Shown piece after piece: positions 1 through 10,278 of a stretch of 64,000 nucleotides of DNA (positions are counted from its first letter, which is position 1; each line of letters opens with the position of its first letter). Origin of the DNA: Lophium mytilinum (Eukaryota > Ascomycota > Dothideomycetes > Mytilinidiales > Mytilinidiaceae). Location: NCBI GenBank assembly GCA_010093605.1, contig MU004198.1:1122456-1186455 (forward strand). Reading direction: 5' to 3'. A program made the position numbers and the translations under genes. A model generated the notes under the pieces. The model was not told the DNA's origin. It worked only from the letters and a program-made list of their open reading frames with translations, and made no database searches.

Positions 1-1649
1 TTCCAAGCCTCCTGAAGGCGCTCGAGCTTAGCGTTCTCTTTTGCAAGCTTTTTCTTCTGGAGCTGGAACTCCTCCAAAACCTTGCGGTTGGCCTCCTTAT
101 TTGCGTACTCGTAGTACGCGCGGAGAGTTTCCAGAGAGAGGACGCGGAGGTTCTCTTTAGAATTGGTGTGCAGCATATAGGACGTTTCGCCAGACTTGAT
201 ACATTCGTCGCACCCTTGCTTGACCGCGAAAGCATTCATCTCTGCATTCGTGTACCGCATGCTATTCATAGTCTGCCCCGCCAAGTCATACCGGTCCGTG
301 TTCCAGTCTTTGTGGAGCTCCATGACAAACTTGGGCCATGTCGATCCTTCTGGGTTGATGAGGGTTTCGAAAGATGACTTGTTCGCATATTCTTTGAACA
401 ATGACGGAATCTGGAAGGGCTGTCCTGGCTTCTTCTGGGGCGAACTTGGCTTTGATTCTCCGTCGATTGGCTTCTCGAATGCCCCAAGCCCAAATGTTGA
501 AGATTTTAGAGGCGCGAAGCTGCTCCCGAAGGTGTTTGATGAGCCCGAAGTGGTCGATGGAGCTTGTCCAAAGGGAAATGACTGGGGTGGAACTCCAGAA
601 GTCGGTGAACCATCCCCAAAGTTGTGAGGTTGAGCTCCGGCTTCTGTTTCTACCTTTGTATCAAGGAAATTTGAAGGCGCAAAGCCATTCTTCGGGGCTG
701 TCCTATCAGCCCTCCCTTTTCGGCCTCGAACAGTCTTGCGAGGCCCAGATTTGAAAGAGGGCTCGCTGAGGAGAGTGTCTACTCGTGGTGTCGTAGATAG
801 AGGTGCCACATTGAAGCTGCCCGGAATATTGGCAGTTTCAGGAGCCCCTAGGGCTGCGGCCTTGGCCGTGGCGGTTTTTAGAGTCCCGAAAGCGACATTT
901 CCTGTCGTCGAGGCTTCGTACTTCTCGTGAGACAAGGACTGCTCTAATCCCTTCGATGCTGAGACTCCCTGGGCGTCTTCTTGCGTCTTTTGGAAGCCGT
1001 CTGGATTGATATCTTCTTTTCTGACCCCCATTTCTCGATGGGACATGTTATATTTGGCATGGGTGGCATTCTCCAGAATGGTATCCCCCGAAGCTGCGGA
1101 CTGGGGATTTGGAGAGACTTTGACGCTTGACATTGAGGTTTGATTGTTTCGATCTGATGAGTCTTCGTTTGAGTGACTGCTACCGGAAGGATAGAACTCT
1201 CCAGAAGTGTCCTCTGGGAGGTCATCAGAGGAAGAGATGGTATGCGTGTGGATAACGGGTTCAATGTGAAGATCCTTGGCCTGCATCTTAATGTCGATCT
1301 TGGCGTCTTCATTCAAATCGACGGCGTCCTTGAACTGGTCAACGACATCCCGTGAGACAGAATGCGCAGTCCGATTCTCATTGGCCTTTGATAGGTCGAC
1401 GATATTGACTGGCACTTCTTCGACTTTGTTCTTCAGTTTGGCAAAGGCCAAGGCAAACCTCCGACTAATGGTCATCTCGGGTGTATAGTTGATTGCAGCT
1501 CGAGTAGCTTCAGGAGCCTGGGGCATGCCAGTGGCGATCATCCGCGTGACGACAGGTATTGTTGGTAGTGCTCTGAGGAAAGAAGAATGGGAACGAAACC
1601 GCAGGAAAACAGCAGGGCTCGTACGGGTGGTGGATTGGTTCACAGACAT
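1..1649 (-). CDS. Unidentified protein, C-terminal part cut by window edge
   Basis: An open frame runs without a stop from the ATG at 1649 down to base 1, about 549 codons, and leaves the window. I do not recognise it. The first 50 residues are basic and rich in Ser and Arg; an internal Met near residue 38 (MIATGMPQAPE) is an alternative start. Residues 80-330 are polar and low-complexity. Residues 330-400 contain scattered FG dipeptides (FGSSF, FGLGAF) in a Ser/Pro-rich stretch, resembling nucleoporin-type FG sequence but too sparse to call. The last 130 visible residues look folded, and the final 30 (EEFQLQKKKLAKENAKLERL) are a likely coiled coil. The plus-strand open frames here are shadows. 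The coding frame is certain; the function is unknown. Confidence 0.75.
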   Translation of the reverse strand, partial: MSVNQSTTRTSPAVFLRFRSHSSFLRALPTIPVVTRMIATGMPQAPEATRAAINYTPEMTISRRFALAFAKLKNKVEEVPVNIVDLSKANENRTAHSVSRDVVDQFKDAVDLNEDAKIDIKMQAKDLHIEPVIHTHTISSSDDLPEDTSGEFYPSGSSHSNEDSSDRNNQTSMSSVKVSPNPQSAASGDTILENATHAKYNMSHREMGVRKEDINPDGFQKTQEDAQGVSASKGLEQSLSHEKYEASTTGNVAFGTLKTATAKAAALGAPETANIPGSFNVAPLSTTPRVDTLLSEPSFKSGPRKTVRGRKGRADRTAPKNGFAPSNFLDTKVETEAGAQPHNFGDGSPTSGVPPQSFPFGQAPSTTSGSSNTFGSSFAPLKSSTFGLGAFEKPIDGESKPSSPQKKPGQPFQIPSLFKEYANKSSFETLINPEGSTWPKFVMELHKDWNTDRYDLAGQTMNSMRYTNAEMNAFAVKQGCDECIKSGETSYMLHTNSKENLRVLSLETLRAYYEYANKEANRKVLEEFQLQKKKLAKENAKLERLQEAW

Positions 1650-2288
1650 TTTGCTTGTGGTGGAGATGCCGAACTTGGTAAGAAATGTAGGTTGGTGGGT
1701 GGTGGGGGGAACCAAGGTGGGCATGATGGAAAGAAGATCAAAGTGCGGAGGCAGATGAGTTTAAGTACCCAGGGGAAGATGAGTTCATTCACCGGCCAGT
1801 GAGAATGGCACTGAATGCGCCCCTGCGGAAGCCTAGCGGCGACATGGCGTGAAAAGTGGTGAATGTTCGCCATGGTGAATAGATGTCGTCAACTCGCAAG
1901 GTTGAGGGACGCGAACGTAGCTTGGGCAAGATTGGAACCCATAAGGATATATAGCTTGAAGACTGCAATATAGGAAGGCTGTATATCTCTTGATCCCCAC
2001 ATATTCTACCACACAGCACCACCTCTCAGTCCAACACCAGAAAGGAGGAGGTGCCAGACCGACAAGTTATTGACCGACACACAATTTGTGGGGTTACGAC
2101 TGAGACTATAGATCTTCAAGAAGCTTGTAGACTTTGCTTCTCGCACATCTCATCCCTTCCATCGGAAGCCACAAACTCGTCGTTCAAACACTCGAAGATA
2201 CCTTGTCATTAGGACGCCTTCGCGCTTCTAGCACTTGCTACCTCATAAAGGACTTCCCCCCCACATTCTAGCAAACACATATGCGAGC
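1650..2288. other. Intergenic, divergent promoter region
   Basis: This stretch lies between the minus-strand gene starting at 1649 and the plus-strand JmjC-like gene, so it should hold both promoters. I see no coding sequence and no clear TATA box. Confidence 0.5.
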
Positions 2289-4081
2289 ATGCCGGTGTCA
2301 GCATCCTCAAGTCTCCCTGTAGTCCATTCTGCTGTCCACACCCTGGATGAAGTGGAGGACCTCATGCCACCACGAAAGCGTCGTCGAACCGACGAGCCCG
2401 ATACATTGATTGTCAAACTCCCTCATTCACTAGGCTCTACCCCGGAGCCACTGGAATATCTGATCGGAAGTCTTCCCAAAGATCGTGGTCTGGAGTCCCT
2501 TGACGATATCGTCGGCGGTCTCCCAAAAGATCCGTTCTCACAGAAGATCGCAGCTACTCTTAGGGATGGCGGATTTCTGTCTTACATGGAGTTTCAAAAG
2601 TCTTCTGAACGACAGGCGGTCTTTGGTGCAAAGTTCCTAGATCAGCCGCATCTCACCCGGTATTGCCCATGGACGAAAGATATGCCTAGGGATAACGTCT
2701 CGGCACACGCGCAGGACATCGTTCTAGCAGATGTCATCGCCACAGCCAATAAGGTATGTACCTAGCTAGGATATCCTCTTTTCCCCTCCTATACCCCTTC
2801 ACATCCTGACCGTGTTTAAGCTGAAAGGAAACTTCCAGAATCTTCATCTCAACCGACATGTCGTAGGTGCGGATGCAACCACTCTTCTTACTGCTGAGGT
2901 ACTCCGTAGCATGCGCAAACCTTTGAGGCAAGCACCGGCTGTGCTGATGAATATACCTTCTCCTCGTCTCCATACTTTGTACGCTACGCCTTCGATATTC
3001 GCTGCTGAGAAGGGAGTTCTAAGACGAACTGAGGTCACGGTGAATATTGGGCCTTACCTGAGCTTCGTAGACCTACATCATGGTATGACGCTCTTAATTA
3101 ACCCTCTCAATTGGGGCTAGACAAATTCCTTCTTCGGCGATGCTAATGAGAACATTAGACGATGCGCACGGCACTCAAACCCTTACTTCAGGCCGCAAAC
3201 TGTGGCTCTTCTTTCCTCCAACCGAGACCAACCTTTCCGCGCTACGCAAAGCCTATCAAACATCCTTCTACGGTGCGGAGGGCGCTTCTCGGGATACTAA
3301 GGCGCAGCGCTTCCTGGCCAGGATATCTGGAAAGTATCCCACTGACGACACCCCCGGAAGGGCTAATAAAGATTCACCGACGCTGAGTAACGGCATTGCT
3401 ATCATTCAGACCGCAAACACGAACATGTGGATCCCACCATTCTGCCCTCACGCCGTTTTTACGCTCCAGTCTTCCGTCCTCGTTGGGCGCGAATTCTACC
3501 TTCCGCGCACGCTACCGCTGAGAATCGAGCAGGTGGAGCTATTCGGCGCATACGGGAAGTGTGTTTCCGAGACGGGACCAGCTCAGTTCGACTGGGTGGT
3601 GGAGCTAGTTGAGCACATCGCGGCCGTACTTCGACTTCCGATGAAGAAGAAGAAAAAGAGATTGCCCTTGACCACAAAGAAAGTGATGAAGCGAAAGCGA
3701 AATGATAATCAAACAGGCACCCACGAAAGTGCAAACTCAAGCGTCTCGGTTCCCAGCTCCTTCTCTGAATCAGGAAGTGTTCAGAGCATGCACTGGGAGC
3801 TGGAAGCCACCTTCCTGGCGTGGTCCTCCCAGTATGAAAGTATTGGAACGCTAATCCAGAATATCTCTAGCATGCCGGGCGTGGAAAAAGAGCATAGGCA
3901 GAAGATGAGCAAAGCCGTTACTACGGTATGGCGAGAATTTTTACGGTGTCCCGAAGTTCAAGCCTGGAAGACGTGTCCAGCATGTGGAATAGATTTTGGA
4001 AAGCGGAGTGGGCGTGAACATCTGTGGAAGGAGCATTTGGTGCCCTGTCATTCACAAGAAGGGTGGAAGACCTGGAGGTAG
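2289..4081 (+). CDS. JmjC-like 2-oxoglutarate/Fe(II) oxygenase with C-terminal zinc finger
   Basis: Three exons, 2289-2753, 2821-3082 and 3159-4081, give about 549 aa. Introns of 67 and 76 nt have GTATGT and GTATGA donors. The ATG at 2289 is the first in-frame Met. Exon 2 joins exon 3 to give the metal-binding HxD triad (H241-H242-D243, in LHHDDAHGTQTL), followed by SGRKLWLFFPP, typical of JmjC cupins. The third ligand is probably H340 in PPFCPHAVF. An early basic run, PPRKRRR, could be a nuclear signal. A Lys-rich stretch (KKKKKR) follows the fold. Residues 515-535 form C-x2-C-x11-H-x4-H, a single C2H2-like finger. In this fold the enzyme oxidises its target using Fe(II) and 2-oxoglutarate; whether this one demethylates histones or hydroxylates another protein cannot be told. 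Confidence 0.8.
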
Positions 4082-4821
4082 TTGGGGAGAGTGCGGTGGA
4101 GAATCCAACGCGGTAGAAATAAGACTACTGTTTGACAGACTGAAAACTTGTTACTGGGGTACTCCTGACGGTGGTGTCAATCGGTCCACAATGAAGCCCG
4201 AGTAGTGTGACATTCATGTGCTCAAAGCTTGTAAGCCGGCAGACTTCTTTTGACTGACAAGCTGGGTTGAGCAGGTAGTTGGCTAAGGTCCGATAACAAG
4301 AAGTTTCGGGAGATTATGGTAGGAATGGCAGTTCTAGAATGAATGTCATATTTGAAACAGTGGAGATTAGAGTGCCTTTTGACGGGCCAGCTTATCACTA
4401 GCTGGGCTACCTCTTACAGTGCTATCCAGCGTGCAAAAGCCTAGAATATAATACACAGAGTCTGTACAGCAAGAATCAAGCATCCTCTTGACGATGCTAG
4501 TATCTTCTAGTTGAGGTTATCCTGACAGTGGCGTCGAGTTAGCAACAGTAGATCCCGAGTAGTCAGATATCCGTGTACCCGAATATATGGCCAAGTTCTG
4601 GCTCAGAATTTGGGCTCTGAGAAATCGTATGCTACATTAGCAGCATTATCCAGTCAAACGAGGTCAGAATTTTCCAGTTCATTCAGGTAGTTGTCAGTAT
4701 ACACGAGCCTCTGTTTCTATGGAAAAGGTCGTCTGAACTGAACCGCCCGTCTTCTAACCCCTTCACAGTTCCCCCAGCTCGAGATCGATGCTAGAAAAGG
4801 ACCAGTGGCCGAAGCCCAAAA
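4082..4821. other. Intergenic with a degraded repeat
   Basis: No coding sequence is visible. Segments at about 4163-4225 and 4519-4580 look like diverged copies of each other: both contain TCCTGACRGTGGYGTC and, about 25 bases on, CCCGAGTAGT. A related segment lies beyond the next gene near 6140-6240, sharing TGCCTTTTGA and CTTACAGTG with 4376-4430. This suggests remnants of one old repeat family on both sides of the J-domain gene. Confidence 0.35.
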
Positions 4822-5586
4822 CTACTCCTCCTGACCGCGGACTTTCCACGCATCGGCCGACGTGTTCCACGCCTGCATAGTTTGCCGCCATCGCATCTCC
4901 GCCGCATGGTTCATAGCCTCGATTTCCCGTGCCTTCTTCGCATTGTTCCTACAATTAACGACCCTGTCCGGCCACTTGTTGTGGTCGCCGAGTGAGAGCA
5001 ACATGGTGTTGAGTCGGTCGGCGCAGTTGTCGAAAGCATGAGCAGCCTCTCTCAGCGCGCATTGAGCTTGCTCCAGTTCGAAGATCGTGTTTGACGCGAA
5101 GATGACCGCGCCACAAAAAGCCCCCACAACCCTCTCGCGAGCAGCATTGTACTCCGCATCGGTGCACCTGAAGAACGCGGCGCTTGGTGTAAGTTGCTCG
5201 GAGAGCGATGCCGTGCCCTCCTCTTCCGTCGCAGCCTTAGCAGACTTCCTGGCCTCGCCCTCCCATTTGTAGCAGCTTTGCATGCCTTTGATGCCGGTAT
5301 CCCAGAATGCAGTCGCTTCGGAACAGAGAGTGTTCACGGTGTCTATGGAGATGAAGGGCGCAGAGGGTGGGTTGCCATGGTCGAGCGCTGTCCGCTTTTC
5401 GGGGTCGATGAGGATCTTGTAGGCGTCCAGGACGAGTTTGAAATTCTCGCAGCTCATTGCAACTTGGTCTATATTGCGAGCGTTGTCTGGATGATACTTA
5501 AGTGCGAGGCGGCGGTAGGCGAAGCGGATGGTTTTCTCATCTACGTCTTGCGGAACGCCGAGAACGGAGTAGGGATTGGGCAGCAT
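4822..5586 (-). CDS. J-domain (DnaJ-like) protein
   Basis: An intronless 254 aa frame starts at the ATG at 5586. Residues 4-65 are a J domain: NPYSVLGVPQDVDEKTIRFA, then helix II YRRLALKYHPD with the HPD motif at residues 32-34 that stimulates Hsp70 ATPase, then a third helix ending in DAYKILIDPEKR. There is no Gly/Phe region, zinc-binding domain or client-binding domain of type I or II DnaJ, so this is a type III J protein. The rest (residues 80-254) is helical, with Cys and Ala-rich stretches and no other domain I recognise. No signal peptide or membrane segment is visible, so it is probably cytosolic or nuclear. Confidence 0.85.
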   Translation of the reverse strand: MLPNPYSVLGVPQDVDEKTIRFAYRRLALKYHPDNARNIDQVAMSCENFKLVLDAYKILIDPEKRTALDHGNPPSAPFISIDTVNTLCSEATAFWDTGIKGMQSCYKWEGEARKSAKAATEEEGTASLSEQLTPSAAFFRCTDAEYNAARERVVGAFCGAVIFASNTIFELEQAQCALREAAHAFDNCADRLNTMLLSLGDHNKWPDRVVNCRNNAKKAREIEAMNHAAEMRWRQTMQAWNTSADAWKVRGQEE

Positions 5587-6771
5587 GGTGGTGGTGTTGA
5601 TTTGTTGAGGTGACTTGGCCAGCTGGTGGAAGACGGGGTAATGGAAGACGGGTTGCTGGAAGACTGGTGATTGAGGGTGGGTTTGTAGTGGTGGTTGATA
5701 GTGACGGGCTGGAGGGAAGGTCTTCGAGCAGTAGGAAGAGCTTTATGTAGTCACCTAATAGTCAGTCTGGGGAATGACAACGATCTGGTAGTGAAGTGAA
5801 AGTGCGGCAGTGGCGCCTCTCAGTGCTGCAAAAATCGCGTGAATGTAGGTAAAGGTGACTCTTAATAGCTACCTTCACTAACTTGTGCTACTCACCATCA
5901 ATATTTTCCCAGATTCTGGACCACCGAACCATAACTCTGTGCACACTCGTTCGCCACTGCTAGAGGTGCCCCCATAAGCTTAATCTGAAAGTGATTGTCA
6001 CGGAAGAAGGAGCTGTAGACCGTGTACGTGATGTGTTGGATGAATGATGATGTAGGATAGAAGAGGTCTGGAGGAAGGCGAGGCTATATACAAGAGGTAA
6101 CACGTGCCTGCCGTAGCCCTCACCGCTACTCCCTGACAGTGATGCTATATTTCAAACAACGCAATCTGAGCTGCCTTTTGATCAGCTAGTATTCCAGCAG
6201 TCGAGCTGCTCCTTACAGTGGCGTCGAGCTTCCAGACGTGATGATGAAGAATTTCACCACTCCCCCTCTTCGGCGTCTTCCTTCTGTTGGACTTTCACCG
6301 CCAACCAGCGCATCCATCGGATCTTCTTTCAAATTTTTAATTCAGGAACTTACCCCACGCCATTGGTCGCTGTCTTGATCACTTTTGCAAGACTATCATC
6401 TCTTCGCCGCCCCTGTTTTGCTGCCTCCCAGCTAAGACCTCAGTGACACCATTCCTCCTTTGCCCCGATGGAGCGACCCCAAACTCCCAATTCCAGCGCC
6501 AGCCCATGGCAGGACTGTTCCGTAGAAGTTTACTCCCTCCCACACCCCATCGCATCTTACTCTCCATCTGGGTTTGATCCCCCCTCCCCTTTCTCCACAT
6601 TGCAATGAAGAAACCCGACCCCGACCTGTCCGACAACTTGGTGAAAGAAGAAGACGCCTTTATACCCGCCCGCAGACGAGAATATCAGTGGTACGTGGTA
6701 GTCACGGGGCTTCGGGAGATATACTATCTCGGATCTGAGCATGTGCCAAACGGCTCGACCGCGACGCCTGT

Positions 6772-6812
6772 CACGTGCTCTGCCGACTCCTCGCTTCCTC
6801 GAGGGTATAAAA
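6772..6812 (+). promoter_or_regulatory. E-box plus TATA box without an obvious gene
   Basis: CACGTG at 6772-6777 is followed 28 bases later by TATAAAA at 6806-6812, a spacing expected of a fungal RNA polymerase II promoter reading rightward. The only frame of any length just downstream is 63 codons, from 6891. Confidence 0.35.
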
Positions 6813-7536
6813 CCTTTCTCTCCCTTCGAACTTCGTAGGTTGCGGTAGAGAGGAGGAGAGCAATGGCGGGGGATATCAAAAACACTCACTATGGAAAGTC
6901 ATAGTTGTGCGGGTGTTGGAAAGAGTAACAACGCGATCTTTCACGTCCTATGTGGCCGGTTGGACTTGGAGTGTCGGCCAAGGTGCAAAACTCGCAGAGA
7001 AGACCGCCATATGGCGTGCCTGGTCAAATGGTCATACCGAACATCGCATGAGAAGCGGAGGCGTGCGCTCGCAAAGCGATGATGATGTCGAGTGCCCCTA
7101 TTTCAGCTCGGTGATCAGCATCATACCACCCACCTGGGTGAGACTGCCACGACCTAGTTATACCATGAACCCCTAATTACCTCTTCTTCCTTCCAGCCCA
7201 ACGGTTCTATTCCGAGTTCAAGGCTACCAGCATCATCCGAACCCACGCCTCTCCATCATCACGGACTAAAGCTAATCAGCATCAGCTCTCCATCGAAGTA
7301 CCCCAACTCCACAATCCCCCCGACACCATACCAGCTGTGTGATGCCATTTGACAGCCACGACCTCTCCCGCTCCCCAGTCATCGTGTAAAGATGCTGTGC
7401 GTTTTGCAACCAGACTCCCACACCCCCCATCAAGTCGTTGGGTGTTGAGACAATCTCCATAGAGCATTAAACTCTCGCGGGTTGATCCTCCTCGCAAACC
7501 TCTGCCGACTATAATTGCTTGCCTAACAAACTCCCC

Positions 7537-7598
7537 TTATATACCCCCATCGAAAAGGAGAAGAGGGTTTACATAAAAGCGCACGTGCCGTTCACGTG
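7537..7598 (-). promoter_or_regulatory. Twin E-boxes plus TATA box, reading leftward
   Basis: On the minus strand two CACGTG sites (7593-7598 and 7582-7587, 11 bases apart) precede TATATAA (7543-7537) by about 40 bases. The orientation would drive a transcript toward the plus-strand promoter at 6806. CACGTG is the core bound by bHLH factors. No confident gene follows. Confidence 0.35.
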
Positions 7599-7898
7599 AA
7601 CTACACGCATGCCTCAGCGCCACCAACCTCACGAGAAACTCGAAACCCGCATGCACAATATTGTTACATCAAAGACCGTGTTAAAGACTACATACAAGAA
7701 GCAAACCCACGCATTAAACATCAACCCCATTTTCCTCGTGTATCCGTGATCAGCTGACCCCAAGCCATCGAACGCCTTGCAAACCAATCTCAACCATCCC
7801 TCCCCGTAAACATAAGGGATGGGTATAATGAGTGACAAAACTTCAACACGCTGCGAAACAAACATCCACCTCACCTCATCCTATCATACCGCTCTCAA

Positions 7899-10278
7899 TC
7901 AATTCCCCGCCCCATCCCTCCGATCCCGACTCAAACTCCTCTCATCAATCCCCGTCCCCCTCGTCCCCCTCCCCAACGCCCACAACTCCAACTCCTCCGC
8001 CGTCGGACTACTAGGCGTCGAACTCACAGCACTCGGATCACGGCGGTGGCCGGCTGGGAGGTCAGAACCCAGCGTCGAGCTCACGGTACTCGGGTCCCGG
8101 CGATGGCCAGCAGGCGGCTCAGAGCCGGTACTCGTCACCGTGTTCGTCCGCGTCGGAGCACTACTGGCTGAGCGGAGCGTGCCCAGCGTCCCGAAATCGC
8201 GCAAGGCTGAGATATCCTCGAAGGGGGTGGCATAAGCCGACGGCGCAGGACTACGAGCTTCAGGACTAATCGGGCTACCAACACCAGGCGTCGTAGCCTC
8301 ACTAACACGCCCCCCACTGTTATCGCGAGAGTGGTTGAAGCTGCCGACCGGTTCGAAGTGCATGCCCTGAACCTGAAAGCGTCCGTCATCCCCAGGCAGC
8401 TCATGAATCGCCGGGATACGGTCCTTCCGATCGCCGCGCTCGAAGTACTCGCGCCCACCCTCTCTCGCCGGGGTAGCGCCTTCCGTCGGCGGCGACTCCA
8501 TCTCGCTGATCTCGGGCGGGCTCTCGAGCTCGTTGAGGACCGGGATCTCGACGATTGGCGGGAAGGGCTCGCGGTCTTTGTTGTCGCGGTTCACTTGCCC
8601 GCCGAAGTAGCCTGCGGATTCCGTGAAGCGCGGCGGGGGGCTGCTGGCCGTGGAGTCGAGTTCGCTGATGCGGCGTTTCTTGACTTCGGTGCCGGCGACT
8701 AGCGTGTCGATTTCGGACGGCGGTGGGGGGGCGGCTGGCTTGTTGCGGTTGCGGCGGCGGCGGATGAAGAACCAGATTGCGAGGCCGATGAGGATGAGGC
8801 CGAGGACGCCGCAGCCGGCGCCTATGCCGGCTTTGGCGCCGGTACTGAGGCCGGATTTCTTCGTGGTTGAGGGCGGGACGTAGGACGCTGGGTAGATCGT
8901 TACGATGTGGGATTCTGGCATTGGATTGGTAAAGTTTGCGGGAGCGACGGTGAAGTTCTTTTTTTCGTAGTTCACGATCAGGTATGTTTCTTGGAGAAGA
9001 GCTCGACCGAGCACGAAGATACCGGTGGGTGAGCGTTTGAGGGGGAAGTATTTGGTAGCGTCGTCGTAGATTGGGAACGATGCAGTTAGGTCAAGAGCGG
9101 CGTATGGGAGTACAATGGAGGCGACATTGTTGCTAGGATTCGGGCCCGAGCCAATTGTGAAAGTCATGGTGGCATTTTGGTTGTAATTATAGGAGTGCGA
9201 GGTATCGTTAACTGTGTAGAGGTTCGTGTTGTTGTCATAGGTAAGGCGAAAGCGGTCGGCAATGGCGTCGCAGATGGCATCGGGTAGCCATAGGTAGGGG
9301 AGGGTCGAGTCTATGGTTGCGAGAAAACCAGAAGTACCAGCCGTCATGGAATAGACATTAGATTCGATGTTGGGGTCTGGCGCAACGGTAATGGATTGCA
9401 CGCCGACGATGAGGGATGAGTTGCCAGGAGGCATTGGCACGGAAATGCCATGGCCCGAGAAGCGAGACTGGTCGTATCCACCCAGGGTCAAGCTTCCCAG
9501 AACACCTGCGGTATTGCCTGCAAAATGTTAGTATTAAAGCGTTCATTAATAATTCCTCATCACGATCGCCATTCGCTTGGGCCTGTGATCGTGGCGTTGC
9601 TTTTCGCGTCTTCGGCCCATGCTTGGCCATAGCGTTCCTATGAAGACGAGGCCACTCACGATATTTTGCTCCAGCCTGGTAGCCGTATGCCAAGCTAGGG
9701 GTCTGGTTTGCGTTTTGGAAATCCGATAGGAAAGTATCGATGGGCCCACCACCTATGCCGAGTGGCGTATTGGACAGTCCAAATACGCCCATGAAGAAGT
9801 CCTCCGTGATGATTTGGGCCACAAGCTGACCCGTGAGCATTGGACTGAGAGTGGAGTCTGCTCCCAGACCCACAGTATCGTGGCCATAGGTGGCATTGGG
9901 CCTGAGGTCTGGATACAGCTCGACGGCGGCTGGAAGAGGGAGATTGTAGATGCCGATTTCCTGCCAACTTCCGGAGGAGCTCGATGCGAATCCCAAGCTC
10001 TGCTTTGCATCGAAAGTCTGAATTCCACGACCTTCAGCGCACGAGTCTTTGTCAGGCTCGTTGCACCAGTCGGCCTGCGCTGGTATCGTCACGACAGATC
10101 CCCCAGTCGAGATGTGGACTTTGAAATTCTGCCCGGAATGGCCATCAGCTTGAGCATCGCCCACACTGATCATGAAAGTGGACCAGGAACCATCATTGCC
10201 GTCGAAGGTGCCGCTGGGAGGAAAGACGTAGGGCGCTGGAATCGTTTTCGCAGTTTCAGTCCGCCGAAGGAAGGACAT
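7899..10278 (-). CDS. Membrane-anchored pepsin-like (A1 family) protein, probably inactive
   Basis: Two exons, 10278-9660 and 9517-7899, give about 745 aa; the 142 nt intron has a GTGAGT donor. The start is the ATG at 10278; no signal peptide follows it, so an upstream exon may be missing. Residues 15-400 follow the pepsin fold: DGNDGSWSTFMISVG, the first active-site loop, TLGGYDQSRF, then the second loop with D276 (ATIDSTLPYLWLP). The first loop reads HISTGG at residues 55-60, with Ser where the catalytic Asp should be, so peptidase activity is doubtful. Residues 436-458 are a transmembrane helix followed by RRRRNR. The cytoplasmic tail of about 290 residues is Ser/Pro-rich and ends with a tandem repeat around PAGHRRDPS (two copies). 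It may act as a surface sensor or a pseudoprotease. Confidence 0.8.

Larger units (their letters stand above)
5587..7898. other. Long intergenic region without a clear gene
   Basis: These 2.3 kb hold no convincing protein gene; the open frames are short, overlapping and lack recognisable features. Two promoter-like clusters face each other here (6772-6812 on the plus strand, 7537-7598 on the minus strand). The most plausible small frames are 63 codons from the ATG at 6891 (plus) and about 61 codons from an ATG near 7470 (minus). Neither looks like a known protein. Confidence 0.4.
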
